From positions 1 to 7,231 of the forward strand of contig CAZYOI010000032.1 in assembly GCA_964648705.1 (NCBI GenBank): 7,231 nt of DNA, read 5' to 3'. The notes under the pieces are model-generated. The model was given only the letters and a program-made list of their open reading frames with translations, was not told where the DNA came from and made no database searches. Source of the stretch: CAZDXV01 sp964648705. Lineage in GTDB: Bacteria; Patescibacteriota; Minisyncoccia; Minisyncoccales; GWA2-38-27. The position numbers and the translations under genes are program-made. Below, piece after piece: positions 1 to 4,614 of the stretch. Positions within the stretch are counted from its first letter, which is position 1. Each line of letters starts with the position of its first letter.

Positions 1-2
1 GG

Positions 3-53
3 ATTAACAACAATCAGATTATCATTATTAGACCTCTTTTCGGGAAGCGGTAG
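3..53 (+). CDS. Possible C-terminal tail of an upstream gene (partial)
   Basis: One plus-strand frame entering from the left edge reads INNNQIIIIRPLFGKR and stops at TAG (51-53). The stop is followed 27 bases later by a terminator hairpin, which would fit the end of a gene. Another frame is open to a TAA at 73-75, so the choice is uncertain. The tail is too short to assign to a family. Confidence 0.25.
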   Translation: MNNNQIIIIRPLFGKR

Positions 54-80
54 GTTTTGTTTTAAAACTTATTAAACTTG

Positions 81-104
81 CCTCTTCCCAAGAAGAGGTT
101 TTTT
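81..104 (+). terminator. Intrinsic terminator upstream of the LeuA-domain gene
   Basis: CCTCTT (81-86) pairs with AAGAGG (93-98) around a 6-base loop, and a run of six T follows (99-104). It probably ends transcription of whatever lies to the left. The next gene starts only 34 bases after it, so its promoter must be very close or inside this region unless transcription reads through. Confidence 0.65.
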
Positions 105-119
105 AGTTCTTTGAGAACT
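105..119 (+). other. Small hairpin in the leader of the LeuA-domain gene
   Basis: AGTTCT (105-110) and AGAACT (114-119) form a perfect 6-bp stem with a 3-base loop, immediately after the terminator T-run and just before the ribosome binding site. It could be a 5' mRNA stabiliser or an operator half-site pair. No function can be assigned from sequence alone. Confidence 0.35.
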
Positions 120-123
120 TAAG

Positions 124-131
124 AAAGGAGG
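124..131 (+). promoter_or_regulatory. Strong Shine-Dalgarno site
   Basis: AAAGGAGG lies six bases before the ATG at 138. It fixes the start of the LeuA-domain gene. It is the only strong Shine-Dalgarno site in the window, and most other genes here have none. Confidence 0.85.
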
Positions 132-137
132 AAGGAA

Positions 138-524
138 ATGAAGAACTTCAGAGTGAAAAGCTTTGGAGTGGAGACGAGAGGGACAGAAGGAAAACACTTT
201 CCTTCTGAGGCAAGAATGAAGGTTTTGGTCAATGGAGAGGTTTGTTATGTTGTTGGAGAGGGCAACGGGCCTGTCAACGCCCTGGATGTCGCTCTCAGAA
301 AAGCTCTTTTGCCCGCCTTTTCTTTTTTGAGAGAGGTTTCCCTTGATGACTACCAAGTCTATATCTCAAACGGGAACAAAAGCAGCGGAGCTTCGGTAAA
401 GGTTGTTATCACTTTTTTGAGAAAAGGCAGAAGATGGCTCGCAGAAAGCGTTTCCTCCGATATTATCCATGCCAGCCTGGCTTCTCTTGCCAAGGGATTG
501 GATTGCGCCATTGAAGAATCTTAA
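138..524 (+). CDS. Stand-alone LeuA-type regulatory (allosteric) domain protein
   Basis: This 128-residue protein matches the C-terminal regulatory domain of 2-isopropylmalate synthase (LeuA) and related citramalate synthases. The signature GNGPVNALDVALRKAL is at residues 42-57, followed by the DYQV strand (71-74). The closing helix region SVSSDIIHASLASLAKGL (104-121) matches the family pattern that forms the leucine-binding dimer. The LeuA catalytic barrel of about 380 residues and its HxH metal site are absent, and no such gene is visible nearby. In the family the domain senses leucine or isoleucine and helps dimerisation. Alone, it may act in trans on a synthase encoded elsewhere or serve as an amino-acid sensor; both are inferences. 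The start is set by the strong Shine-Dalgarno site, and an intrinsic terminator closes the gene, so it looks monocistronic. Confidence 0.85.
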   Translation: MKNFRVKSFGVETRGTEGKHFPSEARMKVLVNGEVCYVVGEGNGPVNALDVALRKALLPAFSFLREVSLDDYQVYISNGNKSSGASVKVVITFLRKGRRWLAESVSSDIIHASLASLAKGLDCAIEES

Positions 525-529
525 AAAAC

Positions 530-553
530 AAAGCCCCTTTATTGGGGCTTTTT
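530..553 (+). terminator. Intrinsic terminator after the LeuA-domain gene
   Basis: AAAGCCCC (530-537) pairs with GGGGCTTT (544-551) around the loop TTTATT, and T residues continue to 553. The hairpin begins five bases after the TAA stop. It separates this gene from the Mur ligase downstream. Confidence 0.9.
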
Positions 554-557
554 CTTA

Positions 558-566
558 TGCTAAATT
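558..566 (+). promoter_or_regulatory. Extended -10 promoter element for the Mur ligase gene
   Basis: TGC followed by TAAATT (561-566) resembles an extended -10 element. It ends eight bases before the ATG at 575, so the transcript would start at or next to the start codon. No convincing -35 box or Shine-Dalgarno site is visible. The stretch 559-577 matches 1985-2003 before rtcB at 15 of 19 positions, which supports a shared promoter design. Confidence 0.5.
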
Positions 567-574
567 GAATATGT

Positions 575-1828
575 ATGAAAGAGACAGCCAAAAAGATTAT
601 ACCTTCTTTTTTATTGGGTTTTTACCATTATCTTTTAGCTTTAATGGGCGCCCTTTTTTACCGCTTTCCTTCAGAAAAGCTGACCGTAGTGGGGGTGACA
701 GGCACTAACGGAAAGTCCACCGTGGTAGACTTTATCTCCCGCATTTTTGAAGAAGCGGGCTTTAAAACAGCCTCCCTTTCTTCAATTAAGTTTAAGATAG
801 GAGAGAAAGAGGAAGAAAACAGATTAAAGATGACAATGCCCGGCCGCTTTAAAATACAAAGGTTTTTAAGGAGAGCTCTTAAAGAAGGCTGCAGGTATGC
901 TGTTTTGGAAGTTACCTCAGAGGGCATTAAGCAGCACAGACACCGGTTTATAGATTTTGACGTGGCTGTTCTGACCAATCTGACCCCGGAGCATATAGAG
1001 GCTCATGGAGGATTTGAAAAATACAGGGAAGCAAAGCTGGAGCTTTTTGAAAAGACAAAAGGCGTTCATATTTTAAACTTGGAAGATAAAAACAAAGAAT
1101 ATTTTTTAAAAAAGGAAGCTCAAAAGAAATACGGCTTTACCACTCAAAAAGCGGAGGGCGACTTGGAGACAATAAAAGGAGAGGAAATTGAAGAGAAAAA
1201 AGACGGTATTTCCTTTAAAGTAAAAAATGTCCCTTTTTCTTTGAAGCTTTTGGGCAGGTTTAACGTTTTAAACGCTTTAGCTTCGGTCTCTGTAGCCAGA
1301 TCCCAGGATATTTCTTTGGATGTTTGCGCCAGAGCCCTAGAAAAAGCTGAAGGAGTGCCCGGCAGGATGGAGGTCATTTTAAGAAGGCCATTTGCTGTGG
1401 TTGTTGATTTCGCTTTTACCCCGGCAGCTCTGGAGAAAGTGTATAGAACTATAAAGAAGACCTTTAATCCTCCTAAAATGATCTGTGTTTTGGGAGCTTG
1501 CGGGGGAGGAAGAGACAAATGGAAAAGACCTGTTCTGGGTGAGATAGCCGGCAAATACTGCGAAGAGGTGATTGTTACCAACGAAGATCCCTACGACGAG
1601 GATCCAATAAAGATAATAGATCAGGTGGCAGAGAGAACAGAGGCAGAGAAAATACTGGATAGGAGAAAAGCCATTAGAACGGCTTTAAAGAAAGCCCGTT
1701 CCAATGATGCGGTTGTTATTACCGGCAAGGGGTCAGAGCCCTTGATGTGCTTGGCCGATGGAAAGAAGATTCCCTGGGATGACAGAAAAGTCGCAAGGGA
1801 AGAACTCAAAGCCCTTGACAAAAATTAG
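575..1828 (+). CDS. murE: MurE-like Mur ligase with a hydrophobic N-terminus
   Basis: This 417-residue protein is an ATP-dependent Mur ligase closest to MurE, which adds the third amino acid to UDP-MurNAc-dipeptide in the cytoplasm. Visible motifs are the P-loop GVTGTNGKST (40-49), EVTSEGI (112-118) where MurE usually has a VSSHAL-type motif, and NLTPEH with a downstream AK whose Lys154 fits the carbamylated lysine. Further on are GRFNVLNALAS (227-237), GRME (263-266), GGRDKWKRP (311-319) and GKGSEP (384-389). It is about 80 residues shorter than typical MurE. The N-terminal uridine-binding domain is missing and a hydrophobic stretch (about 9-30) takes its place, suggesting membrane association. 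The usual DYAHTP reads DFAFTP (278-283), and the DNPR-type specificity loop reads NEDPYDEDP (336-344), so neither diaminopimelate nor lysine use can be assumed. A sister Mur ligase activity is possible. Confidence 0.88.
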   Translation: MKETAKKIIPSFLLGFYHYLLALMGALFYRFPSEKLTVVGVTGTNGKSTVVDFISRIFEEAGFKTASLSSIKFKIGEKEEENRLKMTMPGRFKIQRFLRRALKEGCRYAVLEVTSEGIKQHRHRFIDFDVAVLTNLTPEHIEAHGGFEKYREAKLELFEKTKGVHILNLEDKNKEYFLKKEAQKKYGFTTQKAEGDLETIKGEEIEEKKDGISFKVKNVPFSLKLLGRFNVLNALASVSVARSQDISLDVCARALEKAEGVPGRMEVILRRPFAVVVDFAFTPAALEKVYRTIKKTFNPPKMICVLGACGGGRDKWKRPVLGEIAGKYCEEVIVTNEDPYDEDPIKIIDQVAERTEAEKILDRRKAIRTALKKARSNDAVVITGKGSEPLMCLADGKKIPWDDRKVAREELKALDKN

Positions 1829-1843
1829 GCTTTTTGCTAAAAA
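1815..1843 (+). promoter_or_regulatory. Consensus-like promoter inside the 3' end of the Mur ligase gene
   Basis: A perfect TTGACA -35 box (1815-1820) is followed by a 17-bp spacer and TAAAAA (1838-1843). TGC lies directly before the -10 box (1835-1837), giving an extended -10. It is the best promoter in the window. The -35 box lies in the last codons of the Mur ligase gene. Transcription would start near 1850, about 18 bases before a long hairpin. Confidence 0.65.
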
Positions 1844-1849
1844 GATATT

Positions 1850-1970
1850 AGTTCTCTTTAAGCTTGAAGGCAGGGCTGAAAAAGGGCCAGATCGTTATCC
1901 CCCCAACGGTTTGGCATATCAGCCCTGCCTATTATACTATCTATGGCCCGATAATTCGGGCCTTTTCTTT
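1850..1970 (+). ncRNA. Putative stand-alone structured small RNA
   Basis: This non-coding stretch has its own promoter and terminator and would give a transcript of about 120 bases. Its core is one long hairpin. A 12-bp basal stem (1868-1879 with 1919-1930) encloses an asymmetric internal loop (AAAAGG at 1880-1885 opposite ATA at 1916-1918). Above it is an 11-bp apical stem (1886-1896 with 1905-1915, two G-U pairs) and the loop ATCCCCCC (1897-1904). The apical stem keeps pairing through G-U wobbles, which favours an RNA role over a DNA-binding palindrome. No SRP, 6S, tmRNA or known riboswitch motif is recognisable. The C-rich loop could pair with G-rich Shine-Dalgarno sites. In some bacteria Y RNAs sit beside rtcB, but no Rsr gene or tRNA-like module is seen here. 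Boundaries are estimates. Confidence 0.6.
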
Positions 1971-1972
1971 TT
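1945..1972 (+). terminator. Intrinsic terminator of the small RNA
   Basis: GGCCCGA (1945-1951) pairs with TCGGGCC (1956-1962) around TAAT, followed by TTTTCTTTTT (1963-1972). It separates the small RNA from rtcB and may also stop readthrough from the Mur ligase gene. Confidence 0.9.
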
Positions 1973-1986
1973 AGCTTGAATTCGGC

Positions 1987-1992
1987 TAAAAT
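1987..1992 (+). promoter_or_regulatory. -10 element for rtcB
   Basis: TAAAAT lies eight bases before the rtcB ATG, after the terminator at 1945-1972. The position predicts a leaderless or nearly leaderless transcript. Only a weak GGA (1993-1995) could act as a Shine-Dalgarno site. No clear -35 box is visible. Confidence 0.5.
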
Positions 1993-2000
1993 GGAATTGT

Positions 2001-3440
2001 ATGGCCTCAAAAAAAGATTTTAAAAGAATAAAAGAGTATTTATGGGAACTTCCTTCTTCTTTTAAAGAGAGTATGAGAGTTCCGACCAGAGTTTATACCT
2101 CAGAGAAGATGCTAGAGGATATTTTTGAAGATAATTCCCTGAATCAGCTTGTTAGTATAGCTGCTTTTCCGGGGATAGTGAAATATTCTTTGGCTATGCC
2201 GGATATTCATCAGGGTTACGGCATGCCTATCGGAGGAGTGGCGGCTATCAGTTTTTCAGAGGGCGTAATTTCTCCTTCTGCCATCGGTTTTGATCAGAAC
2301 TGCGGGGTTAGATTGTTAAAGTCAGAGCATGCCGAAAAAGAGATTAGAACCTATTTGGGGGACTTAGCGGAGAGAATTCAAGAAGAGGTTCCTTCAGGCC
2401 TGGGCAAAGGAAGGAAGAGCAAAATGTCTCTCAAAGAGATAGAGAGTGTCTTGGAAGGAGGCGTTCCCTGCTTGGTAAAAGAGGGCTACGGAGAAAAAGA
2501 AGATATTGAGAACTGCGAGGAAGAAGGAAGAATGGAAAAAGCAGACGCCTCTCTTGTTTCAGAACATGCTAAAAATAGGGGAAGAGGCCAGCTGGGTACT
2601 TTGGGCTCTGGCAACCATTTTTGCGAAATCCAGAAAGTAGAAGAGATTTTTGATGAAGATAAAGCTGAAGCTTTTGGCCTTTTTGAAGGTCAGGTTGCTG
2701 TTATGATTCATACAGGAAGCAGGGGCTTGGGGCACCAGAACTGCACAGATTACCTTAAAGAAGCTGAAAAGGCCATGGGAAAGTATGATATTGGGATGCC
2801 GGACAAAGAGCTGGCCTGCGTTCCTTTTAACTCCCGGGAAGGAGAAAGGTTTTTCGGAGCTATGTCGGCTGCCTGCAACTACGCCTGGGCCAACAGGCAG
2901 ATGATAAGCTTTTATGTGAGAAAGGCCTGGGAGGATATTTTAGGCAAAGGAAGATTGTCTCTGCTTTACGATGTGGCTCATAATATAGCTAAGATTGAAG
3001 AGCATGAAGTAGACGGCAAAAAGACAAAGCTTATAATCCACAGAAAAGGAGCTACCAGGGCCTTCCCTCCGGGCCATTCCCAGATACCGGAAAGGTACAG
3101 GAAAACAGGTCAGCCGGTTTTGATTCCCGGCACTATGGGCACTTCCTCCTATATCTTATCGGGCACAGAAAAATCAAAAGAGGCCTGGCATACTGTCTGC
3201 CATGGGGCAGGCAGAACTATGTCCAGGCATCAGGCGAGAAAAAAAGTGAGAGGAGAGGAATTAATTAAAGAAATGAAGGAAAAAGGGATTTTGATTAAAT
3301 CCCGCTCTATGAAGGGAATAGCAGAAGAAGCTCCTTTGGCTTATAAGGATGTTGATGATGTAGTAGAAGTAGTGGAGAAAGCAGAACTGGCTAAAAAGGT
3401 GGCCAGGCTTGTTCCTCTGGCTGTTATTAAGGGGGAATAG
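2001..3440 (+). CDS. rtcB: RtcB RNA ligase
   Basis: RtcB joins RNA ends carrying a 2',3'-cyclic or 3'-phosphate to a 5'-OH end, using GTP and Mn2+ through a covalent histidine-GMP intermediate. In archaea it ligates tRNA exons; in bacteria it acts mainly in RNA repair. The 479 residues match the full family length. The metal-site motif DQNCG is present (Asp98, Cys101), as are GNHF (His206), HTGSRG (His237) and AHN (His327). The catalytic histidine lies in CHGAGR (His401), and the GTP-binding region ATRAFPPGH is at 351-359. DQNCGVRLL resembles the archaeal DINCGVRL form more than the DIGCGM form common in other bacteria. The ATG at 2001 follows a -10 element with no strong Shine-Dalgarno. No archease gene lies in the window. 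The adjacent small RNA is a possible but unproven partner. Confidence 0.97.
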   Translation: MASKKDFKRIKEYLWELPSSFKESMRVPTRVYTSEKMLEDIFEDNSLNQLVSIAAFPGIVKYSLAMPDIHQGYGMPIGGVAAISFSEGVISPSAIGFDQNCGVRLLKSEHAEKEIRTYLGDLAERIQEEVPSGLGKGRKSKMSLKEIESVLEGGVPCLVKEGYGEKEDIENCEEEGRMEKADASLVSEHAKNRGRGQLGTLGSGNHFCEIQKVEEIFDEDKAEAFGLFEGQVAVMIHTGSRGLGHQNCTDYLKEAEKAMGKYDIGMPDKELACVPFNSREGERFFGAMSAACNYAWANRQMISFYVRKAWEDILGKGRLSLLYDVAHNIAKIEEHEVDGKKTKLIIHRKGATRAFPPGHSQIPERYRKTGQPVLIPGTMGTSSYILSGTEKSKEAWHTVCHGAGRTMSRHQARKKVRGEELIKEMKEKGILIKSRSMKGIAEEAPLAYKDVDDVVEVVEKAELAKKVARLVPLAVIKGE

Positions 3441-3450
3441 GCCTTGATTT

Positions 3451-3479
3451 TTGCTTCTTTTTGGAATAGACTGTATATA
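3451..3479 (+). promoter_or_regulatory. Possible promoter for the small basic protein and NIF3-like genes
   Basis: TTGCTT (3451-3456), a 17-bp spacer and TATATA (3474-3479) would start transcription near 3486 and give a leader of about 60 bases holding two overlapping hairpins. A second reading, TTGATT (3444-3449) with TAGACT (3467-3472), is also spaced by 17. A third option is TATTTT (3532-3537), eight bases before the ATG at 3546. The choice cannot be settled from sequence. Confidence 0.4.
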
Positions 3480-3493
3480 TGAGTTTCTTTTTA

Positions 3494-3516
3494 GTTAAAA
3501 GATCTTTGATCTTAAC
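3494..3516 (+). promoter_or_regulatory. Hairpin overlapping the downstream terminator
   Basis: GTT-AA-GATC (within 3494-3504, with a two-A bulge) pairs with GATC-TT-AAC (3508-3516) around a TTT loop. Its right arm uses bases 3513-3516, which also form the left edge of the terminator stem, so the two structures exclude each other. This has the form of an anti-terminator and terminator pair, but no ligand-binding domain is recognised. Confidence 0.35.
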
Positions 3517-3540
3517 TTCCCCTTTTGAAGTTATTTTTTT
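3513..3540 (+). terminator. Intrinsic terminator between rtcB and the small basic gene
   Basis: TAACTTC (3513-3519) pairs with GAAGTTA (3527-3533) around a 7-base loop, followed by seven T (3534-3540). It may end the rtcB transcript 73 bases after its stop. If the promoter near 3474 is real, it would instead act as an attenuator in the leader of the next gene. Confidence 0.6.
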
Positions 3541-3545
3541 GTACC

Positions 3546-3710
3546 ATGGCAAAACTGCCAAAATCCATAAGAAAGCACATAAGGAGAGAGAAGGCCCGCA
3601 TAAGGAGGGAGGTTTTAGGTCTTGAAAAACAGAAAGAGCTTATCAGTCAATTATACGATAAATTCAAAAAGAAAAATGAAAATAAAGGAAATATTCAATC
3701 TAGGTCTTGA
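3546..3710 (+). CDS. Small very basic hypothetical protein
   Basis: This 54-residue protein has no named family I can assign. It contains 11 Lys and 7 Arg against 6 acidic residues, and residues about 5-45 look like one or two charged helices with no membrane segment. The arginine-rich half (IRKHIRREKARIRRE, 8-22) would suit RNA or ribosome binding, which is an inference. The ATG at 3546 is preferred over a TTG 21 bases upstream because that region is the T-run of a terminator. No Shine-Dalgarno site is present. The 3' end overlaps the NIF3-like gene by 35 bases in another frame, which suggests one transcript and possible translational coupling. Some doubt remains that it is coding, but the sequence is protein-like and not repetitive. 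Confidence 0.65.
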   Translation: MAKLPKSIRKHIRREKARIRREVLGLEKQKELISQLYDKFKKKNENKGNIQSRS

Positions 3711-4614
3711 GAAAGCTGTAAAAGCTGACTTTAGGGGAGAAGGAGAGATTAAAAAGCTTTTAGAGAGAAAGAAAAAGAAATACGAAAAGATGCCGGACAA
3801 AGAGGGTTTTGACAAAGAGCTTCTGGAAAATCCCTACCCCGATTCCAGGATTCTTAATGTTGCAGAAGATAAGGAGATCAAGAAAGTTATGGTGGGCATT
3901 GATATAGAGCCTGCTGAAATTTTATTGGCTAAAGAGCTGGGAAACGTTGACTTGGTCATCTCCCATCATCCTGCAGGCAAGGGTCTGGCTCATCTGGCGG
4001 AAGTAATGGATCTTCAGTGCGATGTTTTAAACCAGTACGGTCTGCCTATTAATATAGCAGAGAAAATGATGAAAGAAAGGATTTCAGAGGTGGCAAGAGG
4101 GGTTAACGCCGCTAATCACCAGAGAACTGTGGACACGGCTAGATTGCTGGGTTTTAATTTAATGTGCCTCCATACTGTATGCGACAACCTGGCAGCTGAT
4201 TTTCTTAAAAAGAAAATAGAAGGAGAAGATCTTCCCAGAGTAGAAGATTTAATTAACCTCTTAAGAGAGATTCCGGAGTATAAAGAGGCAGGAAAAATAG
4301 GAGCGGGGCCTAAAATATTTGTAGGAGAGAAAGAAAACAGGACGGGCAAGATAGCTTTGACAGAGATTACCGGAGGGACAGAGGGCTCCCCTAAACTTTA
4401 CGAGAAAATGTCCCAGGCGGGCATTGGAACCGTGGTGGGCATGCACATGTCAGAAGAGCACAAAAAAGAAGCTGACTCTGCCTCTCTTAATGTTGTAATA
4501 GCAGGCCATATGTCTTCTGATTCTCTGGGGGTGAATTTGTTTCTCGATGAGCTTGAAAAACAGGGAATAGAAATAGTTCCCTGTTCCGGCTTTACAAGGA
4601 TTTCAAGGATTTAA
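3676..4614 (+). CDS. NIF3/DUF34-like metal-binding protein
   Basis: This 312-residue protein resembles the NIF3 (DUF34, YbgI) family, cytoplasmic proteins with a two-metal site whose reaction is not settled. Family landmarks are VDLVISHHP (91-99, His97 and His98), LHTVCDN (165-171, with Asp170 in the expected metal position) and GHMSSDSLG near the end (277-285). His278 and Asp282 fall where the family usually has His and Glu four residues apart. The final PCSGFTRI strand also fits. Residues 1-60 are highly charged and unlike compact NIF3 proteins. The ATG at 3676 is chosen over a TTG at 3622; both overlap the small basic gene upstream, and no Shine-Dalgarno is visible. The 3' end overlaps the end of elp3, on the opposite strand, by 23 bases. 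Function cannot be given beyond the family; it may be a divergent subfamily. Confidence 0.83.
   Translation: MKIKEIFNLGLEKAVKADFRGEGEIKKLLERKKKKYEKMPDKEGFDKELLENPYPDSRILNVAEDKEIKKVMVGIDIEPAEILLAKELGNVDLVISHHPAGKGLAHLAEVMDLQCDVLNQYGLPINIAEKMMKERISEVARGVNAANHQRTVDTARLLGFNLMCLHTVCDNLAADFLKKKIEGEDLPRVEDLINLLREIPEYKEAGKIGAGPKIFVGEKENRTGKIALTEITGGTEGSPKLYEKMSQAGIGTVVGMHMSEEHKKEADSASLNVVIAGHMSSDSLGVNLFLDELEKQGIEIVPCSGFTRISRI

Noticed and set aside
81..137. Leucine-type attenuation ahead of the LeuA-domain gene
   Set aside because: No leader peptide rich in leucine codons is found before the hairpins. The first hairpin looks like a simple terminator of the upstream gene.
1144..1581. Reverse-strand open frame inside the Mur ligase gene
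   Set aside because: It is serine-rich and low in complexity, has no motifs, and lies opposite conserved Mur ligase motifs.
1868..1930. The long hairpin as an SRP RNA, 6S RNA or known riboswitch
   Set aside because: The SRP helix-8 motif with its GNRA-type tetraloop, the 6S central bubble, and recognisable riboswitch cores are all missing. It is kept only as an unassigned RNA.
3525..3545. TTG start for the small basic protein
   Set aside because: The added residues come from the right arm and T-run of a terminator hairpin. The ATG at 3546 gives a cleaner start.
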